From the NCBI GenBank assembly GCA_003024985.2, contig PXIH01S0017514.1: a stretch of DNA of 11,772 bases; one strand, 5' to 3'. This stretch comes from Euperipatoides rowelli. Taxonomy: Eukaryota; Onychophora; Udeonychophora; Euonychophora; Peripatopsidae. A program made the position numbers and the translations under genes. The notes below the pieces were generated by a model. That model had not been told where the DNA came from and did not search any database. It saw nothing but the letters and a program-made list of their open reading frames with translations. Shown here in pieces: positions 1 through 8,990 of the stretch. Position 1 is the stretch's first letter. The number at the start of each line of letters is the position of its first letter.

Positions 1-393
1 CATGCTAAATGATGATTGTGTGTTTTATTGTTTATTGTTATAATCATAATATCTAAAAAAAATGGAATTAAAATCTAACTTTTTTATTTTTGTATTTTTT
101 CCCATTAAAATTCGTTTAAAATTAAAAAATTTAAAAGATTTCCAAACACGCTAATGTTACGATTTATTCTCAATGAGATTCCAATGTTAAAAAATGCACA
201 CTTTGCTCACTACAGGCGTTGACCCTAGTACATGATAACATCGGGTCAGTTTTGACAACCTTCTCCTAATTATTAATTAAAACTCTTTATATAGGATTGT
301 AGGTGCCAAAAGAGTTATTTGTTTAAGAAAAATCAAGCTTCTAACTCAACTGGATCAAAAGATATGACCCATTGAAAAATTCACATTTTTTTT
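1..393. other. AT-rich non-coding DNA, no gene seen
   Basis: No reading frame of note, no RNA gene and no repeat pair was found here. The stretch is AT-rich with runs of A and T, including a T run that ends where the first inverted repeat begins. Confidence 0.6.
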
Positions 394-1004
394 TTCAAAA
401 TTCTCCGTGTCAAAATAGGCAAGAGAGTATGACCAATAGACAGCCATAATTTAAAATCCATGTCAATCCTATGACCTTTATACTAATTAAACATTAAAAG
501 AATGTCTATTGGATAGATTCATATGTCATATGACCTTTTAGCTATTGATTTACAAAAACTAGGTGATTTTAATCATACGTCATGATCGCGTTCCTAAGGC
601 TTTAGTATAGAACAGTACAATAGGGCATACTAAATACCAAATAAATCATATTTTTAAACTGATCTAGGTGTTATGATTCTTATTTTTTGGAAATATAAGG
701 TTTTATTAACATTCCCAAGCATTTAAATTGTTAAAATTATTATTATTTTATTTTTTACTGTAATATTTAGTTTGCTATGTTAGTAAGGAGTTTATTAAGA
801 GGTCAAGAGGAGAAGTCGACCGATGATAGAAATGTCTTTAGTTTTCGTAAATCAATAGATAATAGGTCATATGTCATATGAATCTATCCAATAGACATCC
901 TTTTAATGTTTAATTAGTATAAAGTCATAGGATTCACATGGATTTAATATTTTGGCTATCTATTGGTCACCTCTCTTGCCTATTGTGACACAGAGAATTT
1001 TGAA
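394..1004. mobile_element. Fold-back (long inverted repeat) element 1
   Basis: The left arm (394-561) is the reverse complement of the right arm (839-1004). The outer end reads TTCAAAATTCTC on the left and GAGAATTTTGAA on the right. By eye the arms agree at about 90%, with a few single-base indels. Weak similarity continues inward to about 581 and 818. The central loop of about 250-280 bp has no credible reading frame. Total length is about 611 bp. A short element made mostly of long terminal inverted repeats with no transposase is what non-autonomous DNA transposons of the MITE or fold-back class look like. I could not define a target-site duplication, so the superfamily is unknown. The higher arm identity suggests it is younger than the two other fold-backs in the window, or that its arms have been homogenised. 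Confidence 0.8.
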
Positions 1005-1572
1005 TGCTTTATTATTTATTGTGTTGATTCACCATGTAATGCAGTGTTGCCAGTTCACATAAAAAAATCCATTGGGTTGGCAATCTTGATGCAATGAGAG
1101 TAGGTATAAAAGGCTGATTCTGTCCAAACCAATCAGATTTGAACACCCACAATGCATTGTGATAACAATGGGATAATAATAGCACTCAACAATGTTTTTC
1201 TTCCAACAATGGATTGCGAGATGAGTTTATCTCTTATGGTGTTATCTTCGACAATATTTGGCAATATTCGACCATTTCCAAGAGTTTGACTAATTTGCAC
1301 ATGAATTGCATAAATTATCATAAATTAGCATATTTTTGCATATGTAATGTAATTTGTGATGTCATCACGGAAATTGCATATCCAAAATTTCCAAAGGCAG
1401 GGGGGGAGGGTATGGATCATTTGCATATTAAGGCTTGTAATAGTCATTTTCAAAGTTTGCTAAAGGTAAAATTTTGTAAATCTTCATGGATAGTACACAT
1501 AATGCTTTGAGGGTAATTTCCAAAACATTTGGAAAAATTCATTATGGCGGAGAAGGTTGTGGCACTTCGGTG

Positions 1573-1604
1573 AAAATTGAAAAATGTCAAAATTGAAAAA
1601 TGTT
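1573..1604. repeat. 16-bp tandem duplication in the loop of element 2
   Basis: The unit AAAATTGAAAAATGTC at 1573-1588 is followed directly by a copy at 1589-1604 that differs only in the last base. It sits in the single-copy centre of the second fold-back and probably arose by replication slippage. Confidence 0.75.
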
Positions 1605-1621
1605 CCAAATTTATAGCTCAT

Positions 1622-1640
1622 CATTCTGTGCATCAGAATG
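1622..1640. repeat. Short perfect hairpin, loop of element 2
   Basis: Seven-base arms (CATTCTG and CAGAATG) flank the five bases TGCAT. It lies near the centre of the second fold-back element. No function can be assigned. Confidence 0.6.
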
Positions 1641-2231
1641 CATCATATAGAGATCATATTACCCAGAATTTATTACTGAACAAATTCCCATCGAAAAATT
1701 AAAAAAAAAAAATTTGGCTTTCATCTAGGATTTTTTAAAATGACCCAAAATGCATTGCCAATGACCCCCGAAGCATTCTGGGTTCTATCCCTAAAGATTT
1801 CCAAAGTTTGCCTTCAGCAAACTTTGAAAATGACATCATTACAAGCTATAATATGCAAATGAGCTATACTCCCAGGGCTTCGAAAAACTTCAGATATCCA
1901 AATATGGTGACATCACACTCGGTAATCTTCAAAAATGTTTGGCAATTTACATAATGATATCACAAATTATATATGTGCAAAGATATACAAAAATATGCTA
2001 ATTTATGCTAATTTTATGCAAATCATATACAAATGAGCCTCATCCTCATGGAAATGACTGAATATTGACAAATATTCCATAAGATGACATCATAAGAGGT
2101 GAACAAACTCCTCTCACAATGCATTATTGGAAAAAGCATTGTTGATTAAGATCATTACCCATTGTTGATGCAATGCATTGTGGGTGCTCAAACCTAATTG
2201 GTTGGGACAAAATTATCCTTTTATACCTACT

Positions 2232-3430
2232 ATAGAGTGAGCTGATTAAGTTCATGCATTGTTTACTTTCTCACAGCAACATTTACTATTCCGAAAGTAA
2301 ATGGGATTATGAACAGTGCGTGAAACAATTAATGCAAATTAATTCATTTATGTAATTTATTCATGTGTTTTATTTTAAACATGTGTAGGTTCTTTATTAT
2401 AAAATCCCTGCATTTCAGTTTAATTTGTCTTAGTTTATGGAGTTGACATGCACCGTTCCAACAAGTACATTTTCTTTTACTATATGTTCCAGATTTTATG
2501 TGGTTGGATCAGCATATGCGAGCCATCGAGTTTGTACCAGATTTTTTTTTTCTTTCTATTGTTAGGTCAGCAAGCCGCTGACTTTTGGGATGTGCACTTC
2601 AAGTTAGGCTACTACAATGTAGTATTTGTTTTTAATCATGTGCTTCCAGCAATAAAGGTTTTAGACGTTACCTTCGAGTTTCCAGTTTTTTATTTTCTCC
2701 ATTTCATCAGTGGACCTTATTGTAGCCTATTTGTATATGAGGCACAACATAATTCATGACAATTTTATTTGTAATGTTATTGCTGTTAGAAACTTAATGG
2801 AAGCTAAAATAGGATTTAGTTGCATGGATAAATATTATTTGCTACATTTTAAAACTAATTTGCTAAGCTCATTAACAAATTTCATTATTTCTTACCAAAG
2901 TTATTAGAGGTACACTATAAATTTTCAGAGTTAATATTTTAGAGAAGACACTGGTACCTATGAGACCGTTTTAATTTATAAATTTCAGAAGGAAAAAAAA
3001 TAATTGTTTTTATCTTACTTAGAAACAAATTAAATTGCTTTTAAACAATTAGAAACTATTATTATTTACTTGTTAGCTTTGTTTATTATAATATTTGAGT
3101 TTTCAGGAAGTATAATTTCAATGTTTTGAGAATTCATCGTTGTACTTAAGTAATTAAAACTTTAAAGGGAAATACATTTTGTTGTCAAACTAAATAAATA
3201 CATAAGTAGCAGTAAAAAATAAACAGTAAGCCATAGAACCTATTTTTTTCAGAAGCTTAATTGACATTTAAATAAAACAAAATTTATCCCCAATAGTATG
3301 ACTTATTTTCTTTTACACCTAGAGGCAAGAGTGGATTCAAATTAACAAATTACAAAAGGGAGAGTTATCGTACTTAGATCAAATCCATCCAATATACCCC
3401 ATAAAAATCCAATTTTAACATTATTTTGGT
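2232..3430. other. AT-rich non-coding DNA, no gene supported
   Basis: I see no supported feature. A 103-codon plus-strand frame at 2448-2759 encodes a Phe/Leu/Tyr-rich chain that reflects T-rich composition. It has no recognisable domain and no convincing neighbouring exon signals. A second frame at 2710-2907 overlaps it and is no better. The rest is A/T runs. Confidence 0.5.
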
Positions 3431-4443
3431 ATTTTAGTCATGTATAGACTGCTGCTGGCTCGTGTTAGGGAAATCTAATCCTTGTTTGGCCCTAATTGCT
3501 ATATAAAGTATTACAACCACCTATAGGGCAATTAACCTGCTAGCAATACATAACTTGAACTAACATGCCACAGGACACTAGGCTATTTGTATATCCAGCT
3601 TTTCATATCCTATTCCTGCTGATTTCAGCTTCTTTACTTGCTTTGAATTACTGATATTGTTGTCCTTGTTTAATTTGTGAATTCTCTGATCTCAGTTGTT
3701 CTAATTTTGATATACCAAGTTCAGTTATTAGTTGTGCAAACTTTGTTTTACTTTCTCTTGCAATTCATATATTTTTTTCTCCTTGTTTGTGATCCAAGAT
3801 TTCAAAGTTTTGTTGTCTGAAGATTCTATAATATTTTGAATTGCCTTGGGCTTCATTTTTTTGTTTGCCTTTTGATATTTAAATCCAGCTTCTGGTAATG
3901 TTAGTATCTATTCATGTCCTTCTTTAGTATATCATTCCAGGTAAAGCAATATGTTCCTTTCTTGGTATCATCATTTAATAAATTAATCATATTATACTTC
4001 AGTAGGCTATATATGCTTTCTTATTACTTTATGAACAACACATTGATAAGCATGATTAAACTCTGAATTGTGCAGTCATTTCTTTGAGCTTTTAATGGCT
4101 TGTATGAATCCCTACTCTTATAATATCTGTTCTTCATATTTGATAAATCACATGTTATGCTGTATCTTATACAGCTGCAGGACTATAGGCTATTCTTTCC
4201 TATCTCTTGTTTCAGTAGGTAACATGGTTAATTTCTGTATTGTGCAGTCTTTTTCTTGAGCTTACAATATATTGATTTAATTTTATGCACTGTATCTTTG
4301 TTGTTTTTATCATTTCATGTGATGCCTTATCTTGTGTAGGCTAACTGTATAAGATAGTTACTCCACAACTTAATAAATACACACTCATTGGCTAGACTGG
4401 AAATACATTTTCAATATGTTTTATTTCTATTAGACTGGATTAT
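3430..4443 (-). pseudogene. Possible decayed coding region, identity unknown
   Basis: The minus strand is A/G-rich here and reads as successive open segments in shifting frames. In transcription order these are 4340-4215 (42 codons), 4020-3904 (39 codons, including the peptide GTYCFTWNDILKKDMNRY), 3907-3731 (59 codons, including KSWITNKEKKIYELQEKV) and 3764-3651 (38 codons, including LITELGISKLEQLRSENSQ). The last frame continues to about 3430 with scattered stops and a Cys-containing stretch, NCPIGGCNTLYSN. The Lys/Glu/Leu/Gln-rich parts look like coiled coil. Breaks fall at A-runs, as expected for frameshifts in a dead gene or retroelement ORF. I do not recognise the family. The main alternative is that A-rich composition alone produces stop-poor, Lys/Asn/Gln-rich translations. 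Individual runs of this length are expected by chance in 12 kb of AT-rich DNA, so only the same-strand clustering argues for a relic. Confidence 0.3.
4003..4336. repeat. Imperfect tandem duplication, about 150-185 bp unit
   Basis: Two degenerate copies lie head to tail, at about 4003-4185 and 4186-4336. Each begins near AGGCTA, which recurs just after the second copy at 4338. Best-matched parts are around TTGTGCAGTC (4069 and 4241) and CATGTKATGC (4151 and 4316). The offset varies from about 165 to 172 because of indels. Read on the minus strand, one copy gives SSRKRLHNTEINH and the other SSKK, a stop, then LHNSEFNH. The duplication therefore lies inside the possible decayed coding region. 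Confidence 0.6.
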
Positions 4444-5563
4444 TGTATCCATAAATAGCACAAATACCTATTATATTATTTGCTTGCTTAACATTAATGC
4501 CTAGTCCATTTGTATATTAGAAATCTGGTATTTAATAGGGATTTTTACTTTTAATCATTTCTAATTCTGTATTAGATGCTAATGTTTTTTAATAACTAGT
4601 TGACCTAGTTTGGTAAAATTAAGCTTCCAAGATGGCAGTCATGCTTTCCTATATCCCACCTGTCTTTGTTTTTAAGAGGCCAGCTCTTCAAACTATATCA
4701 TAATAAGTACTTTTCTTAAAATTATATTTTATTTCTACAGTTTTAGTAAGTTGAAATAAATAAATGAATATACAGCATATCAGTTAGTTCAAATGGATTA
4801 TAATAATAGAGGGTTTATTGACAAGAAACATTATATACAGTACATAAGAATTTGATAAACACATATTAAAGCAATTAAATGTTCCCCTCTCTTCTCTCTC
4901 CCTCCATTTGACTACATTTGCATTCCAAACTGTTGATATTTTTGGTACAAAAGCTCAAATCAGACAACAATGATGGACAACTGCAATCAAGTAGACTCTT
5001 GACAAGATCATAAATGCAGCCATTCCGATGTTTAGCACATTTCAAAATTAATCAAAGTTGATGGTTTCTTCTTTACTAAAAACCACGGCAAGTCAAGACT
5101 GCCAAAAGGTACCATAATTAATTCACTTAACCAAGTGATTAATCATATTACCATGCTGTATCTACCGCTCCCAGCTATTGTCAGGATCATTGGTTTCTTC
5201 ACTTAAGTAATTTATCGTAGAAAACAAAATCACTAAGCAATCACCAGTTACTGTTAGGCAACCAAAACGAGAGATAAGAAAAATAAATTTGACATTAGAC
5301 CTTAGAATTTTTGGGGAACCAAATGCCAAAGAAAGTAATTAAAAAAATATGTATTCATCATTAGAGTCTTTTAAAGGCAATGGACGATGCTTATAAGCCT
5401 AAACGTACATCATGAATAATGTAATGTTAAATGTTCATTTGTTGAATACCTACTATTTATACCATTCCAAGTGGGTATTTTGGAAATCAAGGAAGGCAAA
5501 TTTTTTTTTGTTTTGTTTTGTGAACATGAAAACAAAAACTAATTTTTTTTTTTCCAAAACTCA
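4444..5563. other. AT-rich non-coding DNA
   Basis: No gene is supported. Minor features are a pyrimidine tract at 4882-4905 (CT-rich, microsatellite-like) and a short imperfect hairpin at 5117-5143, with an ATTAATTCACTT arm, an AACC loop and an AAGTGATTAAT arm. A 56-codon stop-free plus-strand run at 5036-5203 has no start near its beginning and no recognisable motif. Confidence 0.5.
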
Positions 5564-6729
5564 GCTAAAGTGTATTATCCATGCATGCTAATATTAAGGA
5601 AAGCTAAAATGGTTATTTTTACCATAAAAGTCATGTTTAAGTCATCATTTCTTCATATTCGATCAAATAATTAAGATAATCTCAGTTTATTAAGCCATTT
5701 TAAAATAATCCAAGCCTTGCCTCCTGACATCAGGACATGTCAGGATGACATGTCCTGGAAATAAGCTTGCTACTATAACTTTGTGAAATTTGATATGTGT
5801 CTGTAAAATAATTTGCAGCTTAATTTCATCACTAAATCTGTCAAAATTCAAGGAAAACTTTTTTTTTAATAAAAAATAAGTTTTTCAATCAGGAAACAAC
5901 ATATTTATTTTAATTCTGAATACATAATACAATTTTAATTTTTCACAGGAAAAAGTTTCAGAAAATACAGTCAATCAAACTCATTCCATAAATCGCATTA
6001 TAAAGATTCTTAAACTTCCGAGCGAGACCACTCAAGGCCATGGCTCATGTTGTTGTTTTGCGTGAATGTTCGACATTTTTTAAACAAACCTAATTGAAGT
6101 TCATAAGGAAAAACTCAAATGCAAAATAAATTCATAACTTATTTATTAGAAATCTGATTTACATAAAATTTAATATTCAGGGCTTACAGTATTTATCTAA
6201 TAAACTTTATTATAACCTCAAATTAACTTCAGACCAAACCAGATAATTAATTGTTTAATCAGCTTTTGATCAGCTGTTTTTGGGTGTATGACAATGGTAG
6301 GTCTGAGTTCCAGATGCTGTACTGTCTACAGCCTATGGTACTTGTGTTAAGTTATTAACGTTGAGCTTTTTTATTTCCATTTAAACCCACCCAATGAGTT
6401 CAATTAAAAAAAAAAAAGAAAGATTGAATGATACATTAATATTATTACTAAGGGATATTTTATTTTTACCATAGGCTATTATGTTGTATTTTCAATGCTG
6501 TCTGCTAAAACAAATTTCCGAGATCTTGTATAGGGCCTAAAACAACGGCTCCGTCATCTTGACTTGTCCTGACACCAGGAGTCGCCTTGGATTATTTGAA
6601 AATGGCTTAATAAACTGAGATTATCTTAATTATTTAGTAGAATATGAAGAACTGATCAATTAAACATGACCTTTAAGGTAAAAAAAAAATTAGCTTTACA
6701 TAAAATTAACACTGATTATACACTTTAAA
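5564..6729. mobile_element. Fold-back (long inverted repeat) element 3
   Basis: The left arm (about 5564-5757) matches the reverse complement of the right arm (about 6554-6729). A nearly unbroken core (AATTAAGATAATCTCAG and onward) reads the same inward from both sides. The outer parts carry more indels. The interior of about 800 bp is AT-rich and contains no credible transposase. One short ATG-led frame at 6040 has a good start context but ends after 17 codons, so I do not call it a gene. Arm similarity is clearly lower than in element 1, suggesting an older insertion. I could not identify a target-site duplication or superfamily. An alternative is two independent copies of one dispersed repeat inserted in opposite orientation. 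Confidence 0.7.
5731..5757. repeat. Perfect 12-bp-arm hairpin in element 3 left arm
   Basis: CAGGACATGTCA and TGACATGTCCTG are perfect reverse complements separated by GGA. The structure sits at the inner end of the left arm. The right arm has a diverged counterpart (GTCATCTTGACTTGTCCTG at 6553-6571), so part of it belongs to the element. Confidence 0.75.
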
Positions 6730-8327
6730 TTGTTACTTTAGGTTCATCTGGCAGTGTAATAGAAAACACTTGTTCTCAATTTTAAAAATGTTTTTTTTTA
6801 ATTTTACTTCTATTCTTGGTCTAAAAATATTATCTCGAGCATCTTTAAAATAAATGCAACTATTTTTTAAGAAATGCTTAACATTTTTTTTTCTTTTACC
6901 TATAAGCTGTTATCTTATAAATTTTTCAATACTGCTCAAACAAGAAATACATTGTTACAAGGGCTGTCAAATATAATTTGCCATCAAAACATGGCATGCA
7001 GATGAAAAATGTAATGCTCCTTAGTCATGTGGGGAAGATATTTTAACTGTATAAAATTTAAGTTGGTTTTCATTTAATTTATTGTATCTAATGAAAATCA
7101 AAATTTGATGGCCTGAACAACAGTTTAGTGACTACATGGATTTATTACATTCCAAATTTCCCTCCAATCCTATTGTAGAATTCTGTCAAATTTATTTTCT
7201 TTATAACATTTGACAAGATATTGGCTTTCACTGGATATTTTTAATATTATTTATTTATTCGAAAATGATTAAATTCCTAAAGATTAGTACATAAATTAGT
7301 CAATGAAAAAGACAAAAATATAAAAAACACAATAATAGCTTTTATATATTAATACAATTCTATATTGTAAAACAATATTTTCCGTTTTAAAAGCAAAAAT
7401 ATTTTTTATTGAAAGGTGTTTGTGAGATCTAGACTCAGTCTAATATTTACAGTAAAATAGTTTGAGGGGCACAAATTAATTATTTTTAACATGAAAATCA
7501 GATCATTAAAAGCTAATCTTTGTATTGGGTTAAGACATAGCCTAGTATATTTTGGAGTCTCGTTATGTAGTCCATTAAAATAGCAACCACCAATTTGTTT
7601 GGTAATAACATAGTCATAATCCTAAAAAATAGTTCAAAAGCTTTTAACTTCCCATTGTTGCATAATTAATTATAAATGAGCAGGAATCCAAAATCGATTG
7701 CATATTGTATTGATATATATCCAGATTAGATAACAGTAATAGGCCTAAATATTGGATATATTATACAGTAGCAGCCTATATGCGTATAGATTTTCTGAGT
7801 ATACAGTATACACAAAATTAGGTATATACATTATAACCCAATAATTGTGCCAATGAAATACATTGAAAATTTTAACTTATTTTTTTCAGGTCTTACCCTT
7901 TAAATTTGTTCCTTTACAGGTATATTTTAAGTTCAAATGGTAGGCCTATATATTTTATCTTGTTATAGTAATATTTAATGGTTGCTCAAGAGGCTTATTT
8001 CTGCATACCTGATGACTGAGAATGATCACTTATAAATTACATTTTTAAAATATTTAGGTAATTTGACTATCAATATTTTCAGAATTTACTAAAAAAAATA
8101 TTACACTTCATTATCTTTTAATAACTTCGGGTTCATATTTCAAGATTTCAAAATAAATTAAAACTGATTTTTGATACTATCATTAAGATATTTTTTTTTC
8201 TCTTTATGGTACTCTCATCCCAAAGTTTTTCATGTCCTTATTACATATTTTTAAAATATACCATGTTTCATTGCAATATCCTACAATTCATAGTAATAGC
8301 CCATAATACTTTTCTTATATTACAAGG
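6730..8327. other. AT-rich non-coding DNA, no gene seen
   Basis: About 1.6 kb of A/T-rich sequence with poly-A and poly-T runs and small palindromes such as the GTATACAGTATAC word near 7800. No frame, RNA gene or repeat pair could be supported. Confidence 0.5.
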
Positions 8328-8433
8328 CAGGGCTTGACGCTTATCATGGCAATGGTGGCAAATGCCATCATATCTTTAAAAATGCCACCCAAGATGCACA
8401 AGCAGTGGCAAATANCCAAAAAAAAAAAAAAAA
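8328..8433 (+). mobile_element. hAT-like transposon end, solitary
   Basis: The sequence starts CAGGGCTTGACGCTTATCATG, followed by repeated TGGCA/TGCCA words (8346-8411). From general knowledge, many animal hAT elements begin with a CAGGG...TTGACATTAA-like terminus, and inner repeats of this style are common. The 8 bases before it are TTACAAGG, the length of a hAT target duplication. I found no matching GTCAAGCCCTG end or second TTACAAGG downstream, so this would be a solo or truncated end. An A16 run at 8418-8433 follows an ambiguous base at 8415. Confidence 0.35.
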
Positions 8434-8453
8434 GGTTTATCAAAAGTATAAAA

Positions 8454-8525
8454 GGTAGTGGTATCAGGCCTCACCTGGATTTCCAGTCCCTGGGCCCTGG
8501 TTAAGATGTGAGCGCCCTGACAGCA
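8454..8525. repeat. GC-rich block A, probable transposon-derived
   Basis: An island of GC-rich sequence in AT-rich surroundings. It contains TGGTATCAG, CCAGTCCCTGGGCCCTGG and GAGCGCCCTG. The reverse complement of its left part shares CTGATACCA, and of its middle part CCAGGGCC, with block B at 8924-8990, though the spacing differs. It may be the interior of the hAT-like element that begins at 8328. Confidence 0.3.
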
Positions 8526-8923
8526 AGTTGTTATTATTAATAATAAAACAGTTCAAAATCAGTCTTTAAATTTTTTATTTGCTGTCAAGATTTTATAGTA
8601 AATTTATTTTTAAAGTTATAAATTTATACATTTGTAACGATAAAACATTTTTGAATAAGCAGTCAAAAATTAAAATTTGCAAAAGCATTTACATTTTATA
8701 GTTCTAAGAAAATGCTTATGTGGTATTGAAAGAGATGAAATAAAATGCAACAAATGAAAAATAAACCTATAAAATAAAAATGAATAATTTCATAATTATA
8801 AAAATATTTTAATGAATAAAACTTTTTGTATGTTATTTAATTTATTTTAAATTTCAACGTTTTAAAGTATCAGCAGAGCTCATTTTAAGAATTTAAGTCT
8901 TAAAAACTAACAACTTCCAGGGC

Positions 8924-8990
8924 CTCTGCCCTTGGGCCCCATTAGGGGCTGACAGCGCCTCCCAAACCCTCAGCTGATACCATTCTTGCA
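8924..8990. repeat. GC-rich block B, probable transposon-derived
   Basis: A second GC-rich island that reads like a degenerate CCAGGGGCTCTGCCCCTGG-type motif followed by GGGCCCCATTAGGGGCT. The latter contains a small hairpin (GCCCC/GGGGC, 8936-8949). Such motifs are common in the sub-terminal parts of invertebrate hAT-type elements. The relation to block A (CTGATACCA, CCAGGGCC, inverted) suggests both belong to one decayed element, but the similarity is patchy. Confidence 0.3.

Larger units (their letters stand above)
1099..2231. mobile_element. Fold-back (long inverted repeat) element 2
   Basis: The left arm (about 1099-1546) matches the reverse complement of the right arm (about 1735-2231) along most of its length, with substitutions and several indels. 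The right arm carries about 50 extra bases near 1870-1920. The outer ends are AGTAGGTATAAAAGG on the left and CCTTTTATACCTACT on the right. If the element proper is GGTATAAAAGG...CCTTTTATACC, it is flanked on both sides by TA (1101-1102 and 2228-2229). That would fit a TA target duplication, but the symmetry extends past these bases, so the boundary is ambiguous. The central loop is about 190 bp. The two open frames that fall here, at 1133-1321 (minus) and 1214-1510 (plus), lie within an arm and resemble no known protein. No transposase is present, so I call it a non-autonomous DNA element of unknown superfamily. Confidence 0.8.

Noticed and set aside
1133-1510. Overlapping open frames on both strands (1133-1321 minus, 1214-1510 plus)
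   Set aside because: They fall inside the left arm of fold-back element 2. The equivalent region of the right arm does not preserve them, and they contain no known motif.
2448-2907. Plus-strand frames of 103 and 65 codons
   Set aside because: Their hydrophobic, aromatic-rich content follows from T-rich DNA. They have no domain, no convincing start context and no flanking exon signals.
3500-3508. TATATAAAG word resembling a TATA box
   Set aside because: Such words are frequent in DNA this AT-rich, and no gene follows on either strand.
4068-4259. Plus-strand 63-codon frame
   Set aside because: It is antisense to the purine-rich tract, spans the tandem duplication boundary and has no recognisable feature beyond Cys/Ser/Tyr-rich composition.
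4632-4703. Short ATG frame of 23 codons with a good start context (AAGATGG)
   Set aside because: Too short, with no homology and no splice donor that would extend it convincingly.
5036-5203. 56-codon stop-free plus-strand run
   Set aside because: No start codon near its beginning and no recognisable motif. With stops expected about every 12-15 codons, many such runs occur by chance over six frames.
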